Shown one piece after another: positions 8,858 to 18,216 of a stretch of DNA of 64,000 nucleotides. The notes beneath the pieces were generated by a model. It did not search any database, was not told the DNA's origin, and worked only from the letters and a program-made list of their open reading frames with translations. Origin of the DNA: Bradyrhizobium sp. CB1015 (GTDB lineage: Bacteria; Pseudomonadota; Alphaproteobacteria; Rhizobiales; Xanthobacteraceae); contig NZ_CP104174.1 of assembly GCF_025200925.1 (NCBI RefSeq), positions 3,348,001-3,412,000 on the forward strand, read 5' to 3'. The position numbers and the translations under genes are program-made. Within the stretch, counting starts at the first letter, position 1. Each line of letters begins with the position of its first letter.

Positions 8858-11647
8858 ATGTCCCTCCAGACCGTATCATCCGACGCCACTGAGCAGCGCC
8901 CCAACCGCCCTGAGGATGTCCAGGCGATGGAGGCCGATGTCCGGCTGCGGGACGACATCCGCCTGCTCGGGCGCATTCTCGGCGACACCGTGCGCGACCA
9001 GGAGGGAGCTGATGTGTTCGACCTGGTCGAGCGCATCCGCCAGACCTCGATCAGGTTCCACCGCGACGAGGACCGGCTCGCCCGCCGCGAGCTCGAGCAG
9101 ATCCTCGACAGCATGTCGACCTCCGAGACGGTGCGGATCGTCCGCGCCTTCAGCTATTTCTCCCATCTTGCCAATATCGCCGAGGACCAAAACAACATCC
9201 GACAGATGCGCGCTGGCAAGGGGGGCAGCTCCGGCGTGCTGGCGGAGACACTGGCGCACGCCAAAGCCGCCGGCATCGGCCCCGACCAGCTCCGCACCTT
9301 CTTCAAGACCGCGCTGGTCAGCCCGGTGCTGACCGCGCACCCGACCGAGGTCCGCCGCAAGAGCACCATGGACCGCGAGATGGAGATCGCAGCCCTGCTC
9401 GACCGCCGCGAGCGCGTCGCACTGACCGCGGAGGAGGCCGAGGCCGGCGACGAGCAGCTGCGCCGCGAGGTGCTGACGTTGTGGCAGACCAATCTGTTGC
9501 GCCGGACCAAGCTCACCGTGCTGGATGAGGTCGCCAACGGCCTGTCGTTCTACGACTACACCTTCCTGCGCGAGGTGCCGCGGCTCATCAACGCGCTGGA
9601 GGACCGGCTGGAGCAGGGCGGCGAGCAGGCCGCCGGCGAGCTTGCCTCGTTCCTGCGCATGGGCAGCTGGATCGGCGGCGACCGCGACGGCAATCCCTTC
9701 GTCACTGCCGACGTGATGCGCGGCACGCTGCGGCTGCAGTCGAGCCGGGTGATGCAATTCTATCTCAACGAGCTGCACGTGCTCGGCTCCGAGCTGTCGA
9801 TCGCAGCCCATCTCGCCGACGTCTCGGAGGAGCTGCGCACCCTGGCGGAGCGCTCGCCCGACACCTCGCCGCACCGGAGCGGCGAGCCCTATCGCCTCGC
9901 AGTCTCAGGCATCTATGCCCGGCTCACCGCGACGGCTGAAAAGCTCGAAGTCGAGATCACGCGCCGGCCGGTCGGCAAAGCGGCGCCTTACGAGAGCGTC
10001 AGGGAGTTGCAGGCCGATCTCGACGTGCTGCATCGCTCGCTGATCTCCAACAATGCCCGCGTCATCGCCCGCGGCCGGCTGCGGCTGTTGCGCCGCGCGG
10101 TGGACTGCTTCGGCTTCCATCTTGCCCGGCTCGACATCCGTCAGAATTCGGCGGTGCACGAGCGCACCATCGCCGAGCTGATCGACGCCGCCAATCCCGG
10201 CATGTCCTATCTCGTGCTCGGCGAGGACGCCCGCATCTCGCTGCTGACGAACGAGTTGCGCTCGACGCGCGCGCTGGTCTCGCCTTTCGTCAAATACAGC
10301 GACGAGACCATGGGTGAGCTCAACGTGTTCCATGCCGCCGCGGAAGCGCATGCGAAATTCGGCTCGGACGCTATTCCCCAATGCATCATCTCGATGTGCA
10401 AGGGCATGTCCGACATGCTCGAGGTCGCCGTGCTCTTGAAGGAGGTCGGCCTCGTCCATCCCTCCGGCCGCAGCGCCATCAACATCGTGCCGCTGTTCGA
10501 GACCATCGAGGACTTGCAGGCTTCCAGCAGCATCATGGATCGCATGCTGTCGCTGCACGATTACCGCCGCCTCGTCGACAGCCGCGGCAGCGTGCAGGAG
10601 GTCATGCTCGGCTATTCCGACTCGAACAAGGACGGCGGCTTCGTCACCTCGGGCTGGGAGCTCTACAAGGCCGAGATCGGCCTCGTCGAGGTGTTCGAGC
10701 GCCATCACGTGCGCTTACGCCTGTTCCACGGCCGCGGCGGCTCTGTGGGGCGCGGCGGCGGGCCGAGCTATGACGCCATCATCGCGCAGCCCGGTGGCGC
10801 GGTGAACGGCCAGATCCGCATCACCGAGCAGGGCGAGATCATCTCGTCGAAATATTCCAACGCGGAGGTCGGCCGCAACAATCTGGAGATCCTCGCCGCG
10901 GCAACGCTGGAGGCGAGCCTCCTGCATCCGCGCCAGAGCGCGCCGCGCCGCGAATATCTGACCGCGATGGACGAACTCTCGAACCTCGCTTTCAAAGCCT
11001 ATCGCGGTCTCGTCTACGAGACCGATGGATTCGTCGATTACTTCTGGTCGTCGACCGTCATCAACGAGATCGCCACCCTCAACATCGGCAGCCGTCCGGC
11101 CTCGCGCAAGAAGACCCGCGCGATCGAGGACCTCCGCGCCATTCCCTGGGTGTTCTCCTGGGCGCAATGCCGCCTGATGCTGCCGGGCTGGTACGGCTTC
11201 GGCAGCGCGGTCGAGCAGTGGATCGCGGAGCATCCGGAGCAGGGCATGCCGTTCCTGAAGGAGCTCTACAAGGAATGGCCGTTCTTCCGCATGCTGCTGT
11301 CGAACATGGACATGGTGCTGGCCAAGAGCTCGATCGCGATCGCCTCGCGCTATGCCGAGCTGGTGCCGGACGAGGCCTTGCGCGAAAAGATCTTCGGCCG
11401 CATCCGCCGCGAATGGCATTCCTGCATCGAGACGCTGCTCGACATCATGGGCCAGGACCGGCTGCTCCAGGGCAACCCGCTGCTGGAGCGCTCCGTCCGC
11501 CACCGCTTCCCCTATCTCGATCCGCTCAACCACGTGCAGGTCGAGCTCCTGAGAGAGCACCGCGCGCAGAACCCTGACGAGCAGGTGCTGCGCGGAATCC
11601 AGCTGACGATCAACGGGATTTCGGCGGGGTTGAGGAATACAGGGTAG
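8858..11647 (+). CDS. ppc: Phosphoenolpyruvate carboxylase
   Basis: Catalyses PEP + bicarbonate to oxaloacetate + phosphate, the anaplerotic CO2-fixing step feeding the TCA cycle. The ATG at 8858 follows GGGGAG and gives 929 residues, the usual bacterial length. Catalytic motifs are intact: [13 protein letters not shown] (active-site His, about residue 161), [11 protein letters not shown] (about 584), [14 protein letters not shown] (about 622), and the C-terminal [15 protein letters not shown]. Cytoplasmic tetramer in the family. An upstream in-frame extension is repeat-derived and not credible. No partner gene is adjacent. Confidence 0.97.
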   Translation: MSLQTVSSDATEQRPNRPEDVQAMEADVRLRDDIRLLGRILGDTVRDQEGADVFDLVERIRQTSIRFHRDEDRLARRELEQILDSMSTSETVRIVRAFSYFSHLANIAEDQNNIRQMRAGKGGSSGVLAETLAHAKAAGIGPDQLRTFFKTALVSPVLTAHPTEVRRKSTMDREMEIAALLDRRERVALTAEEAEAGDEQLRREVLTLWQTNLLRRTKLTVLDEVANGLSFYDYTFLREVPRLINALEDRLEQGGEQAAGELASFLRMGSWIGGDRDGNPFVTADVMRGTLRLQSSRVMQFYLNELHVLGSELSIAAHLADVSEELRTLAERSPDTSPHRSGEPYRLAVSGIYARLTATAEKLEVEITRRPVGKAAPYESVRELQADLDVLHRSLISNNARVIARGRLRLLRRAVDCFGFHLARLDIRQNSAVHERTIAELIDAANPGMSYLVLGEDARISLLTNELRSTRALVSPFVKYSDETMGELNVFHAAAEAHAKFGSDAIPQCIISMCKGMSDMLEVAVLLKEVGLVHPSGRSAINIVPLFETIEDLQASSSIMDRMLSLHDYRRLVDSRGSVQEVMLGYSDSNKDGGFVTSGWELYKAEIGLVEVFERHHVRLRLFHGRGGSVGRGGGPSYDAIIAQPGGAVNGQIRITEQGEIISSKYSNAEVGRNNLEILAAATLEASLLHPRQSAPRREYLTAMDELSNLAFKAYRGLVYETDGFVDYFWSSTVINEIATLNIGSRPASRKKTRAIEDLRAIPWVFSWAQCRLMLPGWYGFGSAVEQWIAEHPEQGMPFLKELYKEWPFFRMLLSNMDMVLAKSSIAIASRYAELVPDEALREKIFGRIRREWHSCIETLLDIMGQDRLLQGNPLLERSVRHRFPYLDPLNHVQVELLREHRAQNPDEQVLRGIQLTINGISAGLRNTG

Positions 11648-11648
11648 G

Positions 11649-11717
11649 GCGAATAGCGAATGGCGAGTAGCAAAACGGAAGCATGTTCACAATTCGCCAC
11701 TCCCACTCGCTATTCGC
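11649..11717. repeat. Dispersed hairpin repeat, family D (GCGAATAGCGAATGG type)
   Basis: GCGAATAGCGAATGGCGAGT at the left and ACTCGCTATTCGC at the right form a stem immediately after the ppc stop codon. A related copy is at 29847-29926. It may end or stabilise convergent transcripts of ppc and the SMP-30 gene, but it has no T-run. Confidence 0.7.
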
Positions 11718-11722
11718 ATGTC

Positions 11723-12889
11723 TCACGGCTTCATCGCGCCCTGCACACTGGTGTAGACGGCATAGAGCGATGTCGAGCCGCAAATATAGAGCCTGTTGCG
11801 CTGCTGCCCGCCGAAGCACAGGTTTGCCACGGTCTCGGGAATGTGGATCTTGCCGAGCAATTCGCCCGAGGACGTATAGCAGCGTACGCCGTCTTCGTTC
11901 GGGTCGCCCCAGCCGACCGAGCACCAGACCCGTCCCTCGGTGTCACAGCGAACGCCGTCGGTGATGCCGGGCTTCGGCATGTCGGCAAAGACCTTGCTGT
12001 TCGAGACCTTTCCGGCCGCGACGTCGAGGTCGAACACGCGGATATGCGAAGGATTGCCCGGCCCGTCGGTGAACCCGGTGTCGCAGACGTAGAGCTTCTT
12101 CTCGTCGGGCGAGATGGCGAGCCCGTTGGGCTCGACAAAATCGTCGACCATGACCTTGACCTCTCCGGACTTCGGATCGACCCGGTAGACGTTCTTCTTG
12201 TCCTGCTCGGGCTCGGCCTTGATCCCCTCGTAGAAACCGCCGATGCCGTAGGCGGGATCGGTGAACCAGATCGCGCCGTCGGCAGTCACGACCGCATCGT
12301 TCGGCGAGTTCAGCCGCTTGCCGTTGTATTTGTCGGCAATGATCGTGATCGAGCCGTCGAGCTCGGTCCGCGTCACACGCCGGCCGCTATGCTCGCAGGT
12401 GATCAGGCGCCCCTCGCGATCGATCGTGTTGCCGTTCGAGTTCATCGAGGGCTGGCGATAGACGCTGAGGTGACCGTCATCCTCGGAGAAGCGCATGATG
12501 CGGTTGTTCGGAATGTCGCTGAACAACACGTATCGCCCGGCTGCGAAATAGACGGGTCCCTCGGCCCAGCGGAAGCCGGTTGCGACGCGCTCGACCGCCA
12601 TGGTGCCGGCGAAGGCCGGAAAGTCGGAAGGGCCGAAGGACGGCGGTCCCTTCTTGGCCGATTCCAGATGCGAATCCGGGTAGCGGCTGCCCGGCAATGG
12701 TCCGAGCGGCAGCGGCGCCGTCGATCGCGTCGGTGCGCCGGTCTGGCCGAGGGGCGCGACCGAGGCCGCCAGGGCTCCGCTCATGGTGACGCCCGTCGCC
12801 GCGACTGCGGCCGCCGCGCCCTTCAACAGGGTGCGGCGCGCGAGAGAAGGCTGGCTGCTATTTGCGGGAATGGTCAGTGATTTTGTCAT
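11723..12889 (-). CDS. Exported SMP-30/gluconolactonase-like protein
   Basis: Beta-propeller hydrolase of the SMP-30/gluconolactonase/LRE family, 388 residues, likely a periplasmic lactonase. The ATG at 12889 follows GGGAGG. The N-terminus has a Tat signal (SLARRTLLKGAAAAVAATG, twin arginines then a hydrophobic core). The core has propeller repeats such as EGPVYFAAGRYVLFSDIPNN, NSPNDAVVTADGAIWFTDP, PNGLAISPDEKKLYVCDT and DGVRCDTEGRVWCSVGWGDP, which carry the family's Asn/Asp metal ligands. The C-terminus ends SLYAVYTSVQGAMKP. It lies 116 bases after the SDR gene on the same strand. Confidence 0.9.
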   Translation of the reverse strand: MTKSLTIPANSSQPSLARRTLLKGAAAAVAATGVTMSGALAASVAPLGQTGAPTRSTAPLPLGPLPGSRYPDSHLESAKKGPPSFGPSDFPAFAGTMAVERVATGFRWAEGPVYFAAGRYVLFSDIPNNRIMRFSEDDGHLSVYRQPSMNSNGNTIDREGRLITCEHSGRRVTRTELDGSITIIADKYNGKRLNSPNDAVVTADGAIWFTDPAYGIGGFYEGIKAEPEQDKKNVYRVDPKSGEVKVMVDDFVEPNGLAISPDEKKLYVCDTGFTDGPGNPSHIRVFDLDVAAGKVSNSKVFADMPKPGITDGVRCDTEGRVWCSVGWGDPNEDGVRCYTSSGELLGKIHIPETVANLCFGGQQRNRLYICGSTSLYAVYTSVQGAMKP

Positions 12890-13005
12890 GGTTGCCTCCC
12901 GATTTTTTTGTTGGGAGCAAACCATCGGCCCGTAATCGGGCGTAAAGCGGGCGATCTCCGGCCGGACAAACCGGAGATCGCAATGCAGCAAAGGCAGGGG
13001 ATCGG

Positions 13006-13920
13006 TTACACCGGATCCCAGGTGAAGATGTCGGCGGAGCGGTCGAGCTTGTAGAACGAGCCCTTGAGCGCCGGCATGCCGTGTTCCGCGATCGACTGCG
13101 GCGTCCAGCCTTCGCTCCGCTGCACCGAGCGGATCGGCCGGTTCTGGCTGAACAGGAAGATCTCGTTCATGCGCACGCCAAAGATCTGGCCGGTGACGTC
13201 CTTGGCGGAATCGCCGAGCAGATAGCCGCAGAGCGGGGCGATCTTCTCCGGGCCCATCTGCTTGATCTTTTCGACGCGCGCCTTCTCCGCGTCAGTCTCG
13301 GTCGGGATGGTGCCGATCATGCGGGTCCAGGCGAACGGCGAGACGCAGTTGGAGCGGACGTTGAAGCGGCCCATGTCGAGCGCGATGGATTTGGACAGCC
13401 CGACAATGCCGAGCTTGGCGGCGGCGTAGTTGGCTTGGCCGAAATTGCCGATCAGGCCCGAGGTCGAGGTGAAGTGCACGAAAGAGCCCGATTCCTGCTC
13501 GCGGAAGATGCGCGCCGCGGCGTGAGAGACGTAGAACGAGCCCATCAGATGCACCTTGATGACGGCCTCGAAGGCTTCGACGCTCATCTTGTGGAAGATC
13601 ATGTCGCGCAAGATGCCGGCATTGTTGACGACGCCGTCGAGCCGGCCGAAATGATCGGTGGCGGTCTTCACGATCTTGCTGGCGGGAATAGCTTCCGCGA
13701 CCGACTCGAAATTGGCAACCGCCGTGCCGCCGCGCTTTTTGATCTCCTCGACCACCTCCTCGGCGGGCGCCGCGTTCGCGCCCGCGCCGTCGGCGGCTCC
13801 GCCGGGATCGTTGACGACGACCTTGGCGCCCTCGGCCGCACACAGAAGCGCAATCTCGCGCCCGATGCCACGGCCTGCGCCGGTGACGATGATGACCTTG
13901 TCCTGCAGTGATTTGCTCAT
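13006..13920 (-). CDS. SDR-family dehydrogenase (3-hydroxyacyl-CoA dehydrogenase-like)
   Basis: NAD(P)-dependent short-chain dehydrogenase/reductase, 304 residues. Cofactor motif TGAGRGIGREIALLCA (residues 12-27), NNAG at about 100, catalytic Ser in FTSTSGLIGNFG and Tyr-Lys in YAAAK. The C-terminal extension beyond the SDR core (SVQRSEGWTPQSIAEHG) is typical of SDRs found with acyl-CoA metabolism genes related to multifunctional enzyme type 2. Same strand as the thiolase and DUF35 genes upstream, so a beta-oxidation-like role on an unusual acid or steroid side chain is plausible. Confidence 0.87.
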   Translation of the reverse strand: MSKSLQDKVIIVTGAGRGIGREIALLCAAEGAKVVVNDPGGAADGAGANAAPAEEVVEEIKKRGGTAVANFESVAEAIPASKIVKTATDHFGRLDGVVNNAGILRDMIFHKMSVEAFEAVIKVHLMGSFYVSHAAARIFREQESGSFVHFTSTSGLIGNFGQANYAAAKLGIVGLSKSIALDMGRFNVRSNCVSPFAWTRMIGTIPTETDAEKARVEKIKQMGPEKIAPLCGYLLGDSAKDVTGQIFGVRMNEIFLFSQNRPIRSVQRSEGWTPQSIAEHGMPALKGSFYKLDRSADIFTWDPV

Positions 13921-13944
13921 GTGGATGCCTCCTGTTGTCTCTGT

Positions 13945-14021
13945 CATTCCGGGGCGTGCGAAGCACGAACCCGGAATCTCGAGGTTCCGGGTCTGGTCCT
14001 TCGGACCATCCCGGAACGACG
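13945..14021. repeat. Dispersed palindromic repeat, family E (CATTCCGGGG type)
   Basis: CATTCCGGGGCGTGCGAAGC at the left, then CCCGGAATCTCGAGGTTCCGGG, ending ATCCCGGAACG. Similar copies are at 19857-19937 and 26174-26245. It fills the gap between the thiolase and SDR genes. Confidence 0.8.
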
Positions 14022-14026
14022 AGAAA

Positions 14027-15166
14027 TTACCTCTCGTTCGTAAACACGATCGTGCCACTCGCGGCGAACATGCCGCCGACGCCGTGGCACACCGAAATCT
14101 TCGCGTTCGGCACCTGGGCCGGCGCGATCCCGCGCATCTGGCGCACGCTCTCCTGCAGCGCGTACATGCCGTACATGCCCGAGTGCATGTAGGACAGGCC
14201 GCCGCCGTTGGTGTTGAGCGGCAGCTTGGCCCCAGGCCGCGTGTTGCCGTCCGCGATGAATTGACCGGTCTCCTCGTAAGGCATGAAGCCGAGGTCACCG
14301 AGGCCGAACAGCGGCAGATGCGCAAACGCGTCGTAGATCATGAGATGGTCGACGTCCCCGTGCGCGATACCGGCCTCCTTGAACGCCAGCGGCCCCGCCG
14401 TCTTGAACGCACGCGAGGAGTTGAACGTCTCCATCTGGCTGACCATCGGCGTCTCGACGCTCTCGCCGGTGCCCATGATGTAGACCGGCTTCCTCGGAAA
14501 ATCCCTGGCGCGGTCGGCCGAGGTGAGGATCAGCGCGCCGCCGCCGTCGGTGACGAGGCAGCACTGCAAGAGGCGGAACGGATAGGCGATCATGCGCGAG
14601 TTGAGGACATCAGTGACCGTGATCGGGTCCTTCATCATCGCGCGCGGATTCTTCGCCGCCCATTCGCGCTGCACCACCGCAACCGAAGCCAGCTGCTCAT
14701 GCGTGATGCCGTAGGTTTTCATGAAGCGCAGCACGGGAATCGGGAACATGCTCGGCGGGCCGTAGACGCCGTAGGGCGCTTCGAACTGGCCGTTGAGGCT
14801 GTCGGCCGGCGTCGAGCGCGGCAATTTGCCGATCATCGACTTGCCGCTCTCGGCATGGGTGATCAGCACGGTCTTGCACAGGCCCGCTTCGATCGCCGCC
14901 GCCGCGTGACGGACATGCAGCATGAAGGAGCAGCCGCCGACCGAGGTGCCGTCCACCCAGGTTGGCTTGATGCCGAGATAATGGCAGACCTGCTGCGGCG
15001 TTTCGACCGCGGTGGCAAAGCCATCGATGTCGGACAGCTTCAGCCCGGCGTCGGCAATGGCGTTGAGCGCGGCATCCGCGTGCAGCTGGAGCTGCGAGGC
15101 GTTGGGGATGACACCGAGCTCGGTGGTCTCGGCCGCGCCGACGACGGCAACCTGGTTCTTGCGCAT
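14027..15166 (-). CDS. Thiolase-family protein (SCP2-thiolase-like)
   Basis: 379-residue thiolase superfamily protein acting on acyl-CoA, either as a thiolase or as a noncanonical aldolase. The putative nucleophile lies in VDGTSVGGCSFMLHV (about residue 86), the His motif is NGGGLSYMHSGMYG, and the second Cys is in VCHGVGGMFAASG near the C-terminus. It follows the DUF35 gene with a 3-base gap. Thiolase-DUF35 pairs form heteromeric complexes in known systems, so these two proteins probably work together. Confidence 0.9.
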   Translation of the reverse strand: MRKNQVAVVGAAETTELGVIPNASQLQLHADAALNAIADAGLKLSDIDGFATAVETPQQVCHYLGIKPTWVDGTSVGGCSFMLHVRHAAAAIEAGLCKTVLITHAESGKSMIGKLPRSTPADSLNGQFEAPYGVYGPPSMFPIPVLRFMKTYGITHEQLASVAVVQREWAAKNPRAMMKDPITVTDVLNSRMIAYPFRLLQCCLVTDGGGALILTSADRARDFPRKPVYIMGTGESVETPMVSQMETFNSSRAFKTAGPLAFKEAGIAHGDVDHLMIYDAFAHLPLFGLGDLGFMPYEETGQFIADGNTRPGAKLPLNTNGGGLSYMHSGMYGMYALQESVRQMRGIAPAQVPNAKISVCHGVGGMFAASGTIVFTNER

Positions 15167-15169
15167 GGT

Positions 15170-15583
15170 CTACCCCTTCGCCGGGCGGAAGACGGGGAGG
15201 GTGATCTTGTCGTCGAGCTCCTGGAACGCGACCTCGAGTTTCATGTCGAGCTCGAGCGCCTCGGGCGTCTGCGGGCAGTCGATGATGTTGCTCATCATCC
15301 GCGGGCCTTCGTCGAGCTCGACCACCGCGATGGCGTAAGGCGGCGTGAAGCCCGGTGCGGCGGGCCGGTGGTTGATCACGTAGCTGTAGAGAAAGCCCTT
15401 GCCGCTCGCCTTGAAGATGCTGACCTTGCGCGACGCGCAGGAGGGGCAGAACGGGCGCGGCGGGAAGTAGACGTGCGCGCAGGCATCGCAGCGCTGCAGG
15501 CGCAATTCGCCGGACTTGGTGCCGTCCCAGAAATGCTGGGTCTCCGGCGTCGGTTTCGGTCGCGCGCGCTGCGGTTCGGCCAT
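15170..15583 (-). CDS. Zn-ribbon OB-fold protein (DUF35), thiolase partner
   Basis: 137-residue protein with an N-terminal rubredoxin-like zinc ribbon (CDAC, then CPSC 15-20 residues later) and a C-terminal OB fold (KGFLYSYVINHRP; PYAIAVVELDEGPRMMSNI), the DUF35/ChsH2-like architecture. The ATG at 15583 follows GGGAGGAG; an upstream extension is not supported. First gene of the DUF35-thiolase-SDR set. Such proteins bind acyl-CoA and pair with thiolase-fold enzymes. Confidence 0.92.
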   Translation of the reverse strand: MAEPQRARPKPTPETQHFWDGTKSGELRLQRCDACAHVYFPPRPFCPSCASRKVSIFKASGKGFLYSYVINHRPAAPGFTPPYAIAVVELDEGPRMMSNIIDCPQTPEALELDMKLEVAFQELDDKITLPVFRPAKG

Positions 15584-15760
15584 GTTGGCGGCTCCTCCCA
15601 AGAGACAGGCCTCGCGCCCGCCGGTTTCGAACTTGATGCGACAATCGACCATGGCGCGTCAACGGTCCAGCAATGCGCATGCATGCCATCATGCGCACAA
15701 TGCTTGTGTCGAGCTGAGCCAGCGCTATAGATTGCGCGCGAAATATTCCGTGAGACAGAC

Positions 15761-17110
15761 ATGCCCGATTTTCCGACCCTGGCGCAGCTCGCCGAAGACC
15801 TCGAAAGCGGCCGCACCACCTCCCGCAAGTTGGTCGAGGCCTGCCTCGCCAGGATCGCCGATCCCGCCGGCGAGGGCCAGCGCGCCTTCATCCATGTCGA
15901 CAAGGATGCCGCGCTGACGACCGCCGAGGCCATGGATGCCCTGCGCAAGGTCAAGGCGGCGCCGTCGCCCTACGCCGGGATTCCCATCTCGATCAAGGAT
16001 CTCTTCGACATCAAGGGGCAGACCACGCGCGCCGGCTCCCGTGCGCTCGACGATTCCGATCCGGCGGAGCACGATGCGGTGGCGGTCGCGCGGCTGCGCA
16101 AGGCCGGCTTCGTGCTGATCGGGCGCACCAACATGACCGAGTTCGCCTATTCCGGCATCGGCATCAATCCGCACTACGGCATGCCGAAAGGCGCCTGGAA
16201 CCGGGCCGTGGGCCATGTGCCCGGCGGCTCCTCCTCGGGCGCCGCGGTGTCCGTGCTCGACGGCATGGCGCATGGCGCGCTCGGCACCGACACCGGCGGC
16301 TCCTGCCGCATTCCGGCGGCCTATAACGGCATCGTCGGCTACAAGCCGACGCAGCGCCGCGTGCCGCTGGACGGCGCGGTGCCGCTGTCCTTCTCGCTCG
16401 ACAGCATCGGGCCTCTGGCGCGATCGGTCAGCTGTTGTGCCATGCTCGATGCGGTGCTCGCGGGCGAGCCCATCGTCGCGCTGAAGCCGCGGCCCGTGAG
16501 GGGCATGCGGCTCGCGGTGCCGACCACGATCGCGCTCGACGATCTCGACGCGGCGGTCTCCGAGACCTTCGAACGCGCACTGAAGACGCTCGCGGATCAC
16601 GGCGCCATCATCGAGCGGATCGAGATGGTGGAATTCCACGACGTCGGCCCGATGAACGCCAAGGGCGGCTTTGCGGCGTCCGAAAGCTACGCCTGGCACC
16701 GCTATCTCATCACGGCCAAGGGCGACGTCTACGATCCCCGCGTCTTCGTTCGCATCATGCGCGGCGAGGCGCAGAGCGCGGCCGATTACATCGACCTGCT
16801 CAACGAACGCCGCTCGCTGATCGCGCGCGTCAACGCGCGCATCGCGCCCTATGACGCCCTGGTGCTGCCGACTACCCCCAACACACCGCCGAAGATCGCC
16901 GACCTCGCCGACGATCAGGCGTTCGCCCGCGAGAACATCCGCGCCTTGCGCAATTGCAGCCTGATCAACCTGATCGACGGTTGCGCCATCTCGCTGCCCT
17001 GTCATCGCGAGGGCGACGTTCCCGTCGGCCTGATGCTGGCCGGCGCAGGCGGCTCGGACCGCCGTATCTTCGAGCTTGCTGCCGGCATGGAGGCCGTCAT
17101 TCGTGTTTGA
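15761..17110 (+). CDS. Amidase (amidase-signature family)
   Basis: 449-residue amidohydrolase with a Ser-cisSer-Lys triad: Lys in PISIKDLFDIKGQTT (about residue 77), the glycine/serine motif PGGSSSGAAVSVLDGMAHGA (cis-Ser) and GTDTGGSCRIPAA (nucleophile Ser). Hydrolyses an amide; the substrate cannot be read, and the annotation could equally be an AtzF- or GatA-like paralog. It overlaps the next gene by 8 bases, so the DUF2848 protein is made from the same message. Transcribed divergently from the DUF35 gene. Confidence 0.93.
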   Translation: MPDFPTLAQLAEDLESGRTTSRKLVEACLARIADPAGEGQRAFIHVDKDAALTTAEAMDALRKVKAAPSPYAGIPISIKDLFDIKGQTTRAGSRALDDSDPAEHDAVAVARLRKAGFVLIGRTNMTEFAYSGIGINPHYGMPKGAWNRAVGHVPGGSSSGAAVSVLDGMAHGALGTDTGGSCRIPAAYNGIVGYKPTQRRVPLDGAVPLSFSLDSIGPLARSVSCCAMLDAVLAGEPIVALKPRPVRGMRLAVPTTIALDDLDAAVSETFERALKTLADHGAIIERIEMVEFHDVGPMNAKGGFAASESYAWHRYLITAKGDVYDPRVFVRIMRGEAQSAADYIDLLNERRSLIARVNARIAPYDALVLPTTPNTPPKIADLADDQAFARENIRALRNCSLINLIDGCAISLPCHREGDVPVGLMLAGAGGSDRRIFELAAGMEAVIRV

Positions 17111-17789
17111 CCTGACTTTCACCATCGACGCCAAGGACACCACCACGCCGCTGACGCTGGCGGTCGACCAGCTGGTCATCGCCGGCTGGACCGGCCGCGA
17201 CACGGTCGCGCGCGACAAGCACATCGCCGAGCTGGAGGAGATGGGCATCGCCCGCCCGGCCTCGACCCCGATCTATTACCGCGCCTCGGCACGGCGGCTG
17301 ACCCAGGAAGACCGCATCGAATGCACCGGTGGCGACTCCAGCGGCGAGGTCGAATTCGTGCTGATCGGCTGGCAGGGCCGCATCTTCGTCGGCTGCGGCT
17401 CCGATCACACCGACCGCAAGGTCGAGGCCTACAACGTCACGGTATCCAAGCAGATGTGCGACAAGCCGATCGCCTCGACACTCTGGGAGCTCGAGGAGGT
17501 CATCGGCCATTGGGACAAGATGATCCTGCGCTCCTACGCCACCATTAATGGCGAGCGTGTGCTCTATCAGGAGGGCACGCTGGACGCGATGCTGCCGGTC
17601 ACTGACCTCATCGCGCGCGGCTTTGACGGCGGCAAGTTCCCCGACGGCTGCGTCATGTTCGGCGGCACCTTCGCCGCCAAGGGCGGCATCCGCCCGGCCG
17701 ACCGCTTAGACTTCGAGCTGGAAGACCCGGTGCTGAAGCGGACGATCAGGCACGGCTATGACGTCGTGACGCTGCCGGTGTTGGGCTGA
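17103..17789 (+). CDS. DUF2848 protein
   Basis: 228-residue protein of a family with no firm function. The GTG at 17103 is preceded by GGAGG nine bases earlier and yields the family start VFDLTFTID; the longer reading lies inside the amidase gene. Visible landmarks: GEVEFVLIGWQGRIFVGCGS, CDKPIASTLWELEEV, and PDGCVMFGGTFAAKGGI, which resembles part of the fumarylacetoacetate-hydrolase fold. The overlap with the amidase suggests it handles the amidase substrate or product. This is inference. Confidence 0.85.
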   Translation: MFDLTFTIDAKDTTTPLTLAVDQLVIAGWTGRDTVARDKHIAELEEMGIARPASTPIYYRASARRLTQEDRIECTGGDSSGEVEFVLIGWQGRIFVGCGSDHTDRKVEAYNVTVSKQMCDKPIASTLWELEEVIGHWDKMILRSYATINGERVLYQEGTLDAMLPVTDLIARGFDGGKFPDGCVMFGGTFAAKGGIRPADRLDFELEDPVLKRTIRHGYDVVTLPVLG

Positions 17790-17799
17790 TCTCTTTCCG

Positions 17800-17860
17800 C
17801 GTCATTGCGAGCGAAGCGAAGCAATCCAGACTAGTTCCGCGGCGGGACTCTGGATTGCTT
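17800..17860. repeat. Left half of a palindromic repeat split by the intron (5' exon)
   Basis: CGTCATTGCGAGCGAAGCGA through ACTCTGGATTGCTT. Joined to 19769-19794 (CGTCGCAAGGGC...GCAATGACG) it forms a continuous palindromic repeat of the kind common in Bradyrhizobium intergenic regions. The last six bases, TTGCTT, act as the candidate IBS1. Confidence 0.85.
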
Positions 17861-18042
17861 GTGCGCCAGGAGAAGCTGGCGCGATCCAGCCGGTGGAAGA
17901 CCGGTCCGGGTAGGCCGTAGCGGGCGCCCGGTAGCGAGTGTTGCGTGGTCGCCGGTGACGGCGGCTGCGAAGCGTACACAGCGATCCTGTGGGGTGGGCT
18001 ATTGAGCCGCGAAAGACAGAAACTCGCAGAGGCCGAGACGGT

Positions 18043-18048
18043 AAGCAA
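18043..18048 (+). other. Candidate EBS1 of the group II intron
   Basis: AAGCAA in the loop GGTAAGCAACG, complementary to TTGCTT just before the 5' splice site. Position in domain I fits, but the full secondary structure was not folded. Confidence 0.6.
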
Positions 18049-18216
18049 CGTCGAAGGCAACATGTGCGGTCCCGCTATGCGAGGGACTGACGCTCTGCCG
18101 TGGTCGAAGACCCCATCACGCAGGAAGGGATCGTGTCGGAACCTGGGAGGTCCCGCATCTGGCCGATGGCAACAAGCCTCCAAGGTCCGCATCGGGAAGG
18201 CGAGGAGCCGAAGCCG

